A stretch of 52,945 nt of DNA from Chara braunii (GCA_003427395.1 BFEA01000443.1:386725-439669), one strand, 5' to 3'. Shown: positions 1-12,616, counted from the first letter of the stretch. The notes: generated by a model from the letters alone, not told the origin. Program-made: numbers and translations.

Positions 1-1742
1 TCTTTACTTTGCAATACTTTGCAATTCCAAAAAAACAAAAAACGGTTTTTTTTTTTTTTTTTTATGTTTCTAAATGCAAAACGGGTGCCACACACCGTTT
101 TACGCATTGCTAGTCGGTCCCGCAACCACACCACTCCACATACATCGTTACTGGGATCTCCCTCTAGGCCCCTGGTCACCTGTGGATATATCTAAAGACT
201 GCTGCCCTTTAAAAAAAAATTAAAAAAAATAGGGGGAACCGGTAGCACAAGACCACAGGTCCATGAGGGCTACCGGTAGTACATTGGGGGGAGCTGGCAG
301 AGTGGCAAAATTTAAAATTTGAATTGAATTACCCCCGCGATTTATTTTGCGGTTGAAATAAGTTTTTTTATTTTTTTATATATTTTTCCTGTAAAGATCA
401 CGGCCAAATCTATAGACCCTCAAAGTTTCAGAGTAGTTGGGTTATCCTTCTGATTGCAAAAAATCGCGAACGTTGGGTTTCTTTTCCCATTGTCCCATAC
501 GTGGTAGAGTTGCTGTAGCAAAAATAGAAAATGTGACAAAACAGCGCGGCATTTACTTCACCGTTAATTTATTTATTTCTTTTTTTTCTGATATTTTCAA
601 GGAAAGATCACGGCCTAATCTACAGGATATCAAATTTTCATACTTTTTTGCCTATTTTTTTGAGCGTGAAAAGTCGTCAAACTTCGCGCTTGAAAATGCT
701 TGGCTCGAACCCGCCTGCACGACATTAGGGTTCAGACACACAGGCACATCCTGACGTGCCAGCAGCCTGACGTCAGATAAAGACAGCAGTCCGCCAAAAC
801 AAACAGGGACCCAGTCCACCATAATGGTTATTGCATCGGGCAATTGGGTATTTCAAATTTTGTGCGTGGGTTCAAACCCCAACCCAACCATTGTGAACAA
901 ACTTCAAATACTGTATATACTAATACTAATATATGTATATGTACTAATACTAACGTGTGTGTGGGTGTGTGGGTGTGGGTGTGTGTGTGGGTGTGTGGGC
1001 GCGTGCGTGTGGGTGGGTGGGTGTGTGTGTGTGTTTGTGCGTGCGTATGCGTGGGTGGGTGGGTGGGTGGGTGTGTGCGGGTGGGTGGCTGCCGCTGGCC
1101 GGGCCTCCTTGCTTTTGTCCTCGCAGACTCAAAAGAAGGGGCAAGACGAAATGCGACAGGTCGCCGACTTAACAGAAGGGCGACGGAAAAGGCGGGAGCA
1201 CAACAAAAAAAGAAAGAAAAAAAAACGGGAACCAACCGACGACGACAAAAGGGAGATCAGAGGAATGCAACGGAAAAGGGGAGAACACGACAGGAAAAAA
1301 AAAAGAACAAAAGGGAACCAACCGAGAATGGAAAAAGGGAAATCAGAGGAATGCGACGGAAAAGAAGGGAACACGACAGAAGATTGCAACGGGAAAAGAA
1401 AGAAAAAAAAAAAAAAAAAAGAACCAACCGACGACGCAAAAAGGGAAAAGAAAAAAAAAGGAACTGCAAATGAATTTTAAAAAAAAAGGGGCGGCGGCTA
1501 TCCGACGGCGGCTGCTTCGAGATATTCCCTCGCATCAACGCCCGCCGCCGCTCGGCTCGATGGGCGCGCTCGCTTGTTTTTTGGCGCGCTGTGAACAATT
1601 CGGTACGCGCGCCGCTCTGCACGCCGCCCCTCCCTCGATCGCCTTCATCTGCTGGCCCGAATCAAAACTTCGGTCCATTCCCGGCGCGCAGCGGACACAA
1701 CCTCCCCTGCGGGCCGCTCGCGCTTAAGGGGTAGGATAGTAA
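1..1742. other. intergenic, microsatellite and purine-rich minisatellite
   Basis: I find no supportable gene here. There is a GT/GGGT microsatellite at about 954-1085 and a purine-rich tract at about 1190-1480. In the purine tract a unit containing 'gaaccaaccga' recurs near 1229, 1316 and 1421, so it is a degenerate minisatellite with a period of 86-105 bp. A GC-rich stretch with many CG dinucleotides lies at 1490-1730. Short similar segments ('aaagatcacggcc') recur near 393 and 604. Open frames in this stretch are simple-sequence artefacts. Confidence 0.7.
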
Positions 1743-1768
1743 CTAGCTAAGCGCCCGCGGTGCGGGCG
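1743..1768 (-). terminator. Helitron 3' terminal hairpin and CTAG end
   Basis: On the minus strand 'CGCCCGC' and 'GCGGGCG' form a perfect 7-bp stem around a 3-base loop (plus-strand 1752-1768). After it comes CTTAG, then CTAG (plus-strand 1743-1746) followed by T. Helitrons terminate replication at such a hairpin 10-12 bases before CTRR and insert between A and T. The form is close to plant Helitron ends. This fixes the element boundary. Confidence 0.8.
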
Positions 1769-2120
1769 GTGTGGGCTATGCCCGCAAAAATAAGAAATTT
1801 TGTAGCGAACCTGACACAGACCACTCGCATAAATTAAAACAGACTTAAAATAAAAAAAAATTGAATCACAGGGTAATAAGAAATTTTGTCTATTTTTAAT
1901 TTGAGGCACAAAATTAATCATTAGTTAGAGTCCTTTTTTAATCACTGTGTGGCCTTGTGTGGGTAATAAGAAATCCTTCACAAAATTGGCTATAAAGTTC
2001 GAGTTTAACTAACGATTATTTTTTTTTTTTTTTAATTTGATGAAGGATTTCGATGTCACCTTGAGGCAAAAGTTGTTCAGTTTATTTTTCTTCATAACAT
2101 TGTTTCGTTATGGACTTTTT

Positions 2121-2157
<37 letters not shown>

Positions 2158-2319
2158 GGACCTCTCCTTGTCCTTCCACGGGCTGGCCACCCGCGAACCG
2201 GGCTGCCCAGCTCGTAGCCAAAAAAATCATTAAAAAACAAAAAGTAGGAGGAAGGGCGAGGAGAGACAGAGACAAACAAAGAGAGATAGAAAGAAAGAAA
2301 AAGAGAGAGAGAGAGAGAG

Positions 2320-2320
<1 letters not shown>

Positions 2321-2394
<74 letters not shown>
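2321..2394. repeat. long poly(A) tract with flanking (GA)n
   Basis: About 74 uninterrupted A residues, flanked by GA-rich simple sequence (2280-2320 and 2395-2460). A (TC)n run follows at 2618-2658. This is simple sequence inside the Helitron 3' region, with no gene. Confidence 0.9.
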
Positions 2395-2397
<3 letters not shown>

Positions 2398-2615
2398 AGA
2401 CATACAAAGAGAGAGAGAGAGAGAAAAAGAGAGCAACAAAAGAGCAAAGAATAAAGAAAGACCAACACCAGTATACAAAGAGAAGAAGTTTAATATTATG
2501 ATTTATCGTTCCATTAAAGTTAGCAAGTGCCCGCAGTATGATCAAGGCACAATTATTGCGTAATGGAATCCACCTTGACATAAAAAAACGCAATAATATC
2601 AAGTTAAAATTATTT

Positions 2616-2663
<48 letters not shown>

Positions 2664-2983
2664 CCCTATTTATTTATCTCTCTCTTCTTATCTCCCTTGT
2701 AAGGGCAATTACTTAACCGAAACCGAAGCTGACCATACAAAAATCTGTCATTAAGGCAACGCTTGGACGACCGCTCAATCAACAATTCTCTCTTCCTATC
2801 TCTCTTATAAGACCGATCAACTTCCTTCACTGGAACGGTACTCTTGCAGCACCTCACGAACAGAAACTTGTTGCAACACTTTGCGATGATACTCCTCAAA
2901 AGTTATGAATCGACCTTGTCTTTGCCGATTGTAATCAAGATGAATTGAGGCATGAACACATCTCCAAGTGTTCATGCTCGTAT

Positions 2984-4378
2984 TCAACTTTGTTGCTGCT
3001 TCCATAATATCCTGCACCCTGTGAGAACTGTCAAGATAGGACAGGTGTACAAGTGTCTTTTTGGGACCAATAGATTCAAGAGAGTCATAAATGGTAATGT
3101 TAAATTAGAAGAACTTGGTTGTTCCAATGGTCCTGTATGGACATGCGAATAATCTTTTGATGTCGTAAGAGCGTGCACAACACAGCTGACAGGAGACGGA
3201 GTAGCCATAGCGGTCTGCGAAGCAGAAACAACAACAAAAGTAGTGACAATCGACGTTGACATATTGGAGGGTGGAGCATAATCCGCAAGACGTTGAAAAT
3301 TTGGAGGAGATGCTGCTTGAAGGGGGAATCTTCGAACCGGAGCGGAATGAGGAGCGGAAGAAGCAACCACAGGAGGAATCCTTTTCAGAAGTTGTTGTAT
3401 CCGTGCATATCTGTGAAAGGGTTGGGGAATGGTCCCTTCTGTCAGACAATGTGGCAAATCAAATGTCATCCTAGAAATTTCCTCATTAGAGAGACCAACA
3501 TACTCATCGGTCAAAAGTGAATTCAACATGGAAGAAGCCTCCAAATCCGAAATATTCAACGGGTCTGAAGGAAGAAGGAATTTTCGTTCCAACCGCATAT
3601 AAGTGAGTTTGTTTATTTTCCACTCGAGGAAGTTTTCCCATATTCGTGCGTCTTTTACGACTGTGACACTTTTGACAAACATTTCAAAAAGAACCGCAGT
3701 CAAGACATTTTGGATGTCAACCTTCTTCACACGGATTCTGCGTGCATTGTCATTATCCGATACAACGATAACCCCCAAACGATCTTGTGGTTGCGATGTG
3801 GTGCAAACATCATTTTCGTGTCCACTGCTTGAGATTCCGAACAGGAATCACGAGCACGTGCAAGTCCACCGACCTCGACACAACGGAAGAGATCCAAGCG
3901 CATCGGGAGGAAGCGCATTCAGCGCTCTCAGAACCTGAGTTCCGATTTCAACAGCAACAGGTTGTCGTCCCGCCTGATTATTATCGAATGTAGGCTTAAA
4001 CAACTCGGGCAAATCCAAAGGATTAGATTTCTTACCACGACTGTTTTTTCTCTTGAATGTAGAATCAACGTACTCCTCTTTCGAATCACCTGTACTGTCA
4101 TCATCCTGGTCATTGGGAAATATAAGGTTATTAGGCCCACCCGACAGACCTCTGCGCGAACCATCCCCAACAGCACGACAACCGTCACCACCCTCCTCCG
4201 CAAACATATTCTCAGCATCCTCAAGGGTATTCCCTTCTGAACATCGATGTTCAACTTCACCAAGAGGAGCATGATCGCCTCAAGCATGTTCACTTCCAAG
4301 ATTCATCGATCTCTCATCATTTCCACTCTTTTTCGACCTCTCTGAATGTTCGGCTCCAGCTTTTGATGTAACATTCGT
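2984..4378 (-). pseudogene. Helitron C-terminal or accessory coding remnant
   Basis: Open frames downstream of the helicase exon: 4207-3848, an acidic Ser/Asp-rich segment with a basic KRKNSRGKK stretch, then about 3778-2984 with 'VVSDNDNARRIRVKKVD' and Pro/Ser-rich sequence. A typical intron (4379-4449) joins this region to the helicase exon, so it is probably a C-terminal extension of the Helitron protein or a co-transcribed accessory gene. The reading frames do not connect cleanly: there is an in-frame TGA in a readable stretch near 4280, and a frame change between 3848 and 3778. I do not recognise a domain. The longest frame opens with a TTG codon, so no true start is visible. Confidence 0.4.
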
Positions 4379-4449
4379 CTGCAAAAAAAAAAATAGGACG
4401 AAATTATTTGGAATGCGAAGGCTTGACGAAAAAACAAAAAATGACTCAC
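4379..4449 (-). other. spliceosomal intron in Helitron gene
   Basis: Minus-strand donor 'GG|GTGAGT' directly after the last helicase codons and acceptor 'TTTTTTTTTTGCAG|ACG', preceded by a long pyrimidine tract. The length is 71 nt. The TGA that closes the helicase open frame lies inside this donor, so the frame end at 4446 is an intron artefact rather than the natural stop. Joining the exons leaves the next exon one base out of the frame that looks coding, probably through a later indel. Confidence 0.6.
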
Positions 4450-5876
4450 CCTAAAAGTTCATGATATACAATATTCTTCGTAAAAAAATTCTTATCAGGC
4501 AATGCAACACGGATGTTGTTGGGATGGCCAACACGGGACAAAGCAACGTACAGTTGGCCATGCGCAAAAACCGGTTTGCGTAGCCATACCCCGGCACGCG
4601 ACACAGTTTGTCTTTGCGACTTGTTAATCGTGACAGCAAAAGCAAGACGGACTGAAAATTGCCTCATAAACCATTTGAAGCCCGTGGTCTCACCATCGGT
4701 TGTCAAATCAATCTTGGGGATCAGTGATGTCTTACCCATATGCATTATTGTCATTTCCAACAAATTATCATTAACGATTTTCTTCATAATCAGCCTCGTA
4801 CCGTTGCAAAGTCCTTGCTTCGGTGACAAATTTCGCAAAAGCATCACAGGTACACCAATTTTCAAGCGCAACTTGTGAGGTGGAAGACCAGATTCGTCGA
4901 GAGAGTTTAAAAACTCGCGCTCAATAATGAGTCCGATATCATCCAAATCAGGATAATCAACACTCAAAAGGTGACACACCTCCCCAGGAAAGTCGTCAAG
5001 AACACGGTTGTTAACAGAAGCGACATCGTCATTAGTAGGGCATAGAATTAATCGACGCAAGAAATAATCGGCATCCCCCACATGGTTGGACACATCATCT
5101 AACGTCCATGAAATCAACTCGTCAATCGATTTATCCGTGCAAATGTCACGTGGTAATCTGACCGCAAGAGGTTCATTAGGAACAACACGAGGATGGTCAC
5201 CATTTCCAATTCGCATAAAAAAGTGGTCATACATTCGTATCATTTCATCGTTCCCCAAACTTAAGATTTTCATATTTTTGGTCAATTGATAAACCTCAAA
5301 AAGTTTCCACAAAGAGGACATTTTCATGAACGCATCCATTTGTTGCGCTCGCGATCCGTGTTTCACAACCGGCAAAACCTGTGTAAGATCCCCAGCAAGA
5401 AGTAGAACTTTCCCACCAAACGGCTCGTCGTTGTTACAGAGGTCCCGGAGCGTATTGTCAAGAGCTTCCAAGTGGAACTTGTTATTCATCGGAGCTTCGT
5501 CCCAAACAATCAATTCTGCATAGCGGATAAGCTCCACAAGATCACTTTGTTTCAGAATCAAGAAGAGACGCGTTTTATTAGGTTTCAAAGGTGCGAAAAA
5601 TTGTGAGTGAAACGTTCGACCGCCCGTCAAAAGAGTCGCCGCCATCCAACTGGACGCGACGGCCAATGCAATGGCAGAACAGGACCTGATGCCCACAAAA
5701 ATTGTTTCAATGCAAAAAGTCTTTCCTATTCTAGTAGGTGCATCGACAAAAGCACGCAACAGTCTTTTCTCTTGCATAGCCCGAACGACTTTTTCCACCA
5801 AAACTTGTTGACGTAGACGAAGACGTCGAAAATTACAGTCATATCTGCGTTGCATTTCAATCGGATCATACGACAA
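4446..5876 (-). pseudogene. Helitron PIF1-like helicase domain
   Basis: The 5'-to-3' SF1B (Pif1/RecD2-like) helicase half of the Helitron RepHel protein, which unwinds DNA during rolling-circle transposition. A 476-codon open stretch shows the motifs in order: degraded Walker A 'APTRIGKT' near residue 45, Walker B 'LIVWDEAPM' near residue 120, 'PFGGKVLLLAGDLTQVLPV' near residue 155, and the C-terminal 'FAHGQLYVALSR' near residue 450. In the family Walker A is GTGKT. Here the codons AGA-ATA stand for the expected GGA-ACA type, two transitions, which should impair ATP binding. The frame continues upstream across a TAA at 5976-5978 into the Rep part, so 5876 is not the real start. Confidence 0.85.
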
Positions 5877-5975
5877 CTCGTCATTTAGAATCGAGGATAC
5901 CGTTCTCTTCTCGTAATGCCTGGTTATGTTTTGAGCAATTGTTTTTCCGTCGGGTGTTGGATAATGAAGGCAGAA

Positions 5976-8801
5976 TTAACGGATGTTTTTTCCAGACTCT
6001 TGCAAAATACGATCGAGATGGAATAACACTAACGATTGCAAAATGTTCGGGGGAACAATTTCACAACTGTGGCGATGCTGAAAATCGTCACACATCTTAT
6101 CCCAATGTCGTTCGAAGAAATGGACCGGATCGTTCACTGGACCAAACGTGAGAAGCATAGCGAATATTTTACGAACTTCTTCAGGCAAGTAATGTGCAGC
6201 GGCTGTGTCTATGCATTGATCGTATGCATCGTCTCTTTGCAAAAGGCCCAATCGAAGACACATGAATCGGAAAGAATCGTATTCCACTCCGTCCACTATA
6301 CGAATTTCAGCAAAAGAGCGCACGCCACGAGAATGTTCATGGTTTAGCAACACGCGCAGATAGAATCGTTCGCCTTTCATGATCCTCATGTGATGCAACT
6401 GAGATATCTTTTCGAAGGGATCGCCGTGAAGATCACGTTTTCTTCGGTTCCACTTCTTATTTTTGTTATCCCTCACATGAGTATTAACGATCTCTGCGTA
6501 CAGAGGAAGCTCCTCTTTAGGAACATGCTCATTCAAAGAGTTGTGTTTCATCTATGCCGTCAATTTCATTTTCGGGGGCCCTTGCGAAACAACGCCATGC
6601 TCAGTGCCAGGTTCGAATTGCACTTTTTGCATGTTTTCGAGATGCACGGACAATCTTTCGACCGCGGGTCATTGTTCCGCAACGTCGAACTCAAATAGAC
6701 ACAAGCATGCTTCGCATGCACCTACAACATACATATCTTGATATAATTTGACCTCGTCGATGGACGCATTATTATCTTGCTCGCAAACACCAGCACGATC
6801 ACACCCTTTGTACACGTACTTATACACGTACTTGCACGCCTTGATGTTAGCACAATATTCAACATTTATGTGGCAATTAAACCTCATTAGCAAGTATTGG
6901 TTTTACGGGACTACACGCCGATTATCGTAAACGACTCCATTTTGAACAATGGTAAAACCACCGTCACTTGGTTTTCTTTTCCTATACGAAGAGTACGTTT
7001 GTTCGTATTTGATTGTTGTTGTTGGAATAAAGTCTTTCAGAAACCCTTCTGTGCATTCTCCGTCCTCCGTACACGAAGCCTCGCATTTCTCCGCACCGCA
7101 AATCTCGTGCAACATGAACTTGGTCACCCTTTCTCTCAATTCCCCTACCGGAGGAATCTCGGCACACACCACATTGTCAACAGCATCCGCATCCCGAATT
7201 TTATCATTCGGATGCAGGATAACCAATATATGTACGTATGGTAGACCCCTTTTTTGAAACTCCACCACATACAACATTGCACTCACCCTACCAAAGATCC
7301 GTTTATTCTTTATCTCATCAATCAGTTATGCAAGATAACCTTTGAACACTCGCGCCAGAAGATCCGGTCTGTCGTTAGGACATTGACCTCGCAACATGGC
7401 TTGTTTGATCTCCGGCCAGTTAGTGTTGCACGTCATAGTGATGAAAAAATTCGGTTTTCCGATCGCCTCACAATTGCCATACTGTCGTGATATCTTTCAC
7501 TCATATATCGAGACCCCCCAGTGAACGTTGACGGTAAAACCATTTTTGTCCAAACATCATCACTACGTTGATTTTGTTGCACGGCGTCTCTTAAATCCTG
7601 ATAATACTCCGAGCGAAATTCTTTTTGGTGGAATCTCACTCATTTTAAGCGGAGGGATTCAACTTTAGCGTAGGCCATGCAAGTGGAAGAGACGTGCTGC
7701 ATAAAGGAGGTAATGCCTTTCACCATCGCGCTCGTGAAGGTGAAAAACATAGTACTCCTTGATACTAAGTCCTGGCGGTCATCCTGCTTCCGAGGCATAT
7801 CGAACAGACCAACTATCAATTCCCTCCGGGAAAAGTGAAACAAACCTTAAGCAGTCGTGCGCTCGAGAACATTCCGGAACCACAATCGTCTGCCGCTCAC
7901 CCGAAAAAGGAGTACGCAAACGAATCTCGAGCTCACGAGGAAGGAGTTCATCGGCCATCAGAACACACACCTCATGTAAACCCATAGGACGGTTATAACG
8001 CCTTCCATGTTCCCCATCAGGCATGGCATCTGGATTTATGACCAACTTCCTCCCGTTCAGCGCTTCCAGCGGAAGGTCAGCAATCGTCATGAAGTCCTTC
8101 ACGTAATTGTTACATTGTTGCAGCAATTCGTGAAACCTTCTCAATATGCGTTTCGCTCGATCAAGTTTGGCATCGAGTGTACGTGCAGGTAAGTTAAGGA
8201 AATTAACCCCTTGATCAATCACATCATCCAAACGTTGAGGATCGTGCAAGTACAGTTGCGCAAATTGAGGACGTTCGCCTTCCCCCACAGCCAGTGCACC
8301 GGCACGATGAAAGATTGGACCTTGAGCCCTAAGTTGGCCATGAAATCCTCGAACACCAGGTTGCTTCAACGGCGAGGATGCAAGGGATAAACTATTATTA
8401 ATTATCCTCGCATTGTTTCGAAGGAATCGACCGTCAAAACTTTGAGACGTCCAAAGGGAGAGAATCTCATACTCCGGGAAACCTTCGCAAGGTCATTCTC
8501 ATAGAGGACAACGCTTTGTACCTTTTCGGCAGCACATCTTTGTCCATTTCCTTTCGTGATGCCACAATTTAGCACCGCAATGCTTACATGGATCTCGACC
8601 GCCAATGCCAAACGGTTCAATAGTGCTAGCATTCCCAAATATCGCCACTGTGTTCTCAACCGCCGCATACGTTGTTGCCACGGGTGCCAATGAGAATGCA
8701 TTAAGATTAGGAGTCGGAACATCATGGGAATCATTAATTTCTTCCTCGTGACTATTTGGCTCACTGTCTTCGGGATTGTTCATTGAATTTCGATTTTCCA
8801 C
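5976..8801 (-). pseudogene. Helitron Rep (HUH) N-terminal part
   Basis: The replication-initiator half of RepHel, carried in several frames. From N to C: a zinc-like segment 'CKHCGAKLWHHERK' (about 8600); the conserved region 'GERPQFAQLYLHDP' (8369-7779, open further up to about 8405); 'FTGGSRYMSERYHDSMAIV' (7639-7433); 'TMTCNTNWPEIKQAML' (about 7430-7385); the HUH region 'KRGLPYVHILVIL' (about 7250); and the Tyr motif 'KYVYKYVYKG' (about 6820). The catalytic HxH reads Y-V-H: TAC for CAC and GTA for GCA, both C-to-T changes. In-frame stops occur at 6903-6905, 6669-6671 and 6552-6554. Frame changes occur near 8400, 7640 and 7450. It is clearly a dead copy. Confidence 0.85.
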
Positions 8802-9171
8802 GAATGGATTCTGCGGTTGTCTCGCTCACGATGACAGACTCCGCGAGTGTCGCACCCGAGAAGATTGACTCTGCGATTGTCTCGCAGGAGAAGATGCTCT
8901 CCTCGATTGCGTAGAGGCGCTCGCTCGAATCTCTCGAAGGATATTCACAACGAACAAACTTCGCCTCACAACCCGTATAAAATTTGTATGAGCACGCACA
9001 TCTTCTTTCCTCTTATGATTCTTAAGCGCAACTCTCAATGCACGCATACGTTTAACATAAAAGTTTAGTCGCCTTCCCTAACTTTTCCTTCGTTTTGAAA
9101 TTATACGTGACGTAGAACATGGTTCATTCACATTCATTTTATCGACTTGTTTCATTCCTTCACCAGCCTCC

Positions 9172-10274
9172 TCAATATTCAACAACTATTGCACTTGCAT
9201 CATAGCCCAATGATATATGGTGAGGCATCGACGACAACGATCTAAGTTCCACACGACGCACGACTTTATTTTCACGGAGCCGTCGAATCAATAACATACG
9301 GTACCGTCGGTTGCGCCTTGAACAAATCGGTTTCCATAATAATAATTTTTTCCGTCGATTATGAAATCCAACAAACTTTCTAATCAACGTGTTCGGCGAA
9401 TTCGGCGGGGTCGTGGCAGCAGAAGATGCATTTGCGTAAACATCCCTCAAGGGAGAACAAACATTACTCTCCACAAATCTTTGTGTGTGGGACATCGGCA
9501 GTCAATGTGAACGATGAATAATTGTGCATATGTGCTGAGTGCGAGGGAAAATTATCGAGTAAAACGAAGCTTTCGACAATCGAAATGGAATCTGCATTTA
9601 TTGCAACATCCATACGAATTTCAAGTGAAAGTTCATAGAGAGATTTCTAGGACAACAAATGCGATCCGTACCAACATAATTATCTCCTCGACTCATCCTG
9701 TTGAAAAACACGGGGCTTGTGAAATCATTCATCGATGGAATTGATTGTCGAAAAGATAGAAACCTATCACTACATTGTTCTTCATTAGAACAATCAAGAC
9801 TATAATCTTGACTTACCACCGGTTGTTTATCTCTCCTGCGAGCACTTGACTCATCTACAACACCTGCCGCCTGTAATAAAGACCTCCGGGTTCGACGACT
9901 TTAGGAAGGTGGTCGTCCACGTTGCGGTGTTCGTGTTGTGATTGCATCGTCGTCTCACTCGTAGAGCGACAGGGAGTAACATCCGAACCTATACGCAATC
10001 CCAATCCATAGTTGGATGAGGAAGAAGGGCCCTCGAACGAAGACAAACCGACTTGATCTGGAACAATTGAAGGACACCGAGTACATTCTGATATTACCGG
10101 CGAAGACACTAAAGGATCATTAACAACCCTTTCAAAAGGCCGATTGCATTTGCGATGCTTCCATAGAACATGCAAGGACCTATCCGCAGGTGAAGAGAAG
10201 GTTGGAATGGTGGATAAATTACTGTTGGTTGAAGTGTCACGTGGGTCTAGTTCCTCCGTCAAATTAATGGGCAC
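9172..10274 (-). pseudogene. unrecognised coding remnant upstream of Rep
   Basis: Three open stretches on the minus strand (10274-9855, about 9890-9598 and 9495-9172) lie between the Rep N-terminus and the Helitron 5' end. They are Ser/Pro/Arg-rich with no recognisable domain. The first two change frame near 9870. Read through, the middle one starts around 'GVVDESSARRRDKQPV'. There is a donor-like GGTAAGTC at about 9816. This may be the disordered N-terminal part of the Helitron protein or an accessory gene. No ATG start is evident (10274 is a GTG). Confidence 0.35.
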
Positions 10275-10411
10275 GTACGTATGTATTTGTATATGAGCAC
10301 GTCACAGTGGATAGGAGGAATAAGATGCATATAGACAACTGAAACGAAAAGAATACACCTCAAAACATCCATATATAAATGTAATTATATAAAGAAGAGT
10401 AATATAGTGTT

Positions 10412-10417
<6 letters not shown>

Positions 10418-10451
<34 letters not shown>
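10418..10451. repeat. poly(A) tract at Helitron 5' edge
   Basis: About 34 A residues that mark the probable 5' edge of the Helitron (minus-strand start). They may have replaced or expanded the terminal TC. Confidence 0.6.
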
Positions 10452-10453
<2 letters not shown>

Positions 10454-12574
10454 ATAGTGTATCACAAAGAACGCAACTAAAATGCGAAGCACAGACGATA
10501 AAAAAAAAAAGGAGTCATTTCGTTTTTTTTTTTTCTTGAGCGCTTTTATCGAGGTTAATCAATGTTAATTCACATCGGAATTTATTCGTTCGTGCAAATA
10601 TAGATTTATAGGTCCGCTTTCATGTTCTTGCAAATGTTTGATCGGGACCGGAACTTCTTTGAACTCCTATTGAGGTTAATTAACACGCCTCCTATTTTTT
10701 TCGTATGCCTCATTCGTTTCTTATGTTCGATTTATGATCCTATACGCCCCTTAGTCTTTTCAGGGCCCCATGCGATATAGTCATACGTACCTCGTCTATC
10801 CACGTTTGCCCTTTGTCATTCTATGGCAGGGCTCATTTTCCCGTTCAGATAAATTTGTCACTGGGATGGGAACTTCTTTTGGCTCCAATCCACCATAGTC
10901 GAGGCGGTTCCTACTTGCGGCCAGCCTGAGGTATCCTAAGTCAGTCATCCGTCAAAAAAAGATTTGAAAAAGGTAACATGTATTTGCCGACCTCTCCGAA
11001 TCTCGATCGCTAGGAAGTAGTCCGTAGTACCCATTTTCCTCATCTGAGCACTAGGCCCAGATCTAAGAAGTAGGCGTTGGCTCCACCTCAACAACATTGC
11101 ACCACCCCATAAATGGGTCTATGCGGTGTACCGCACCTCCCCCCAGCCAACCTCGAAGGTCGTGGATCCAGGAAGAGTTATTCCTAGCGATCGAGGTCGG
11201 GCAAACCGTTGATGGTCTCACTTTTTTTCTCCTCTTTTGCTTGGGCGACTTTGATGAAATAGGAGCAAAGCGGGTAGATAACATAACTTTTTGGAAAAGG
11301 TCTAGGAGAGAGGAGGTCATTCGGGATAGCATGGGTGTCTTGGGAAAAAGGCTACGTTTATTGTCATCTTTATTCCTTCTTATCGGATTGGTTCCTTCTC
11401 TAATATTAATTCGAAATACATGGTGTGACCCAACCCTCCCAATAACACTTGATTTGCTTCATGTAACTGCCTGAGTATTTTGAGCGGCCAATGTAGATCA
11501 ATCATATGTACCTTGATTATTCCTGAGCATCCTTTGCTTTCCTTCAATACCGTTTACAAGAAGGCGGCCTAAGTTTATTGTTGTTTTTTAATCTTACTAT
11601 CGAGACTCTTCCTTTCTAATTATTCATAAAATTCATATTATAATATCAGAGAACATTTATGACTACATTTTCCCCCCCCCCTAACTTCTTACTCATCTCA
11701 ACCGCTTTTTAACATTATCTCATGTCTATATTTTGAGGCATACTCACATGTTTATTTTTCAAGAATAAGCAGAACAATGTAAGAATGAACATAGAAAACC
11801 ATAAAATATAAAAAAATTGAATTTAACAAATGTTAACAACTAAGGATTAATATCATCTGCATAACCATGAATACGTAGAACATGAGATCACATACCAACA
11901 ACTATGTGTCCTATGAACGAAGAACAGGCGAAATTCAACGCCGTTGGACCCGTTCAACGGGCCTGGGGGCCCCCGTTAAATCGCGTTTAACGCGAAAATA
12001 GGGGTTTTCCGTTGAATTTTGAAAAAACGGAACCGGCGCGTTGGGCCTCGGACACGTATCCCTACGCGCCCAAACACAAAAAACAAGAAAAAAAAATAAA
12101 AAAATTGACCCCTGCTAATAGGGTGGGGTGGTCAAACATGCCCCTTCCTCCTAAAATTCAAACTGCAAGAGGGAAAAAAGTAAGGGTCACCCCATACCCT
12201 AAGACTGTGAGCACATGTGTGTACATGTATATGCATTTCCTTTTTTTTTTTTTTTTTTTTTTACAAATGCTGCAATCCCTACGAAGTAGCACAGACCCTT
12301 TGTGGAGCAGAGACTTGGAGACTGCCTTTGTGGCCCGAGAATATATAGTCTAGATTCGAATTCAGGTCTGTGGCAGTCTGTGCAACTTAGTTACGGGTCA
12401 CTAATTCTCTGTTTTCTCGTTGTTTTTTTTTTTCTCTTCTTTCTTTTCTTTTTCCATTTTTCTTTTGTTTTCTCATTTTTCTTCTGTTTTTTCTCGTTTT
12501 TCTTTATTTAGGAATACGTGCAGTGGCCCTAAGGGCCTCTACTCACCACATGCACAAAAGACAAAACATATAGC

Positions 12575-12616
<42 letters not shown>
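10452..12616. other. intergenic, no gene identified
   Basis: Around 10.55-11.6 kb the DNA is free of simple repeats and unlike its neighbours, with an open frame of 125 codons at 11097-11474 whose end is hydrophobic ('LLSSLFLLIGLVPSLI'). I cannot name it. An organellar insertion is possible but unproven. From 11.6 kb the DNA becomes AT-rich. A segment at 11930-12040 with 'cccgttaaatcgcgtttaac' resembles one at 14350-14445 (runs of 'ttcaacgcg'), which suggests a dispersed repeat. Poly(T) follows at 12241-12262 and 12578-12616, entering the gap. Confidence 0.5.

Larger units (their letters stand above)
1743..10420 (-). mobile_element. Helitron, decayed autonomous-type
   Basis: This is a rolling-circle transposon on the minus strand. 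Seen in the sequence: a Rep/helicase coding region (4446-8801), and downstream of it, at 1743-1768, a GC hairpin followed by CTAG and then T on the minus strand. That is the classical Helitron 3' end (hairpin, CTRR, insertion before T). The 5' end is less certain. The minus strand reads 'acttaacactatattactc' just after a poly(T) tract near 10418, which looks like the AT-rich Helitron start, but a clean TC dinucleotide is not visible. The subterminal 3' region has three imperfect repeats of 'aataagaaat' near 1788, 1874 and 1963. The coding capacity is broken in several places, so this copy is inactive. Confidence 0.8.

Noticed and set aside
823-892. tRNA-like fold: AATGGTT/AACCATT ends, TTGC/GCAA arm and a B-box-like GGTTCAAACCC
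   Set aside because: The outer stem and T-arm pair well, but the anticodon arm does not and the A box is poor. I could not support a tRNA; it may be a decayed SINE.
824-1480. A 218-codon plus-strand frame and overlapping frames
   Set aside because: They are made of GT/GGGT microsatellite and the purine-rich minisatellite.
2037-2602. Open frames with long poly-Lys or poly-Phe
   Set aside because: They translate poly(A/T) and GA microsatellite.
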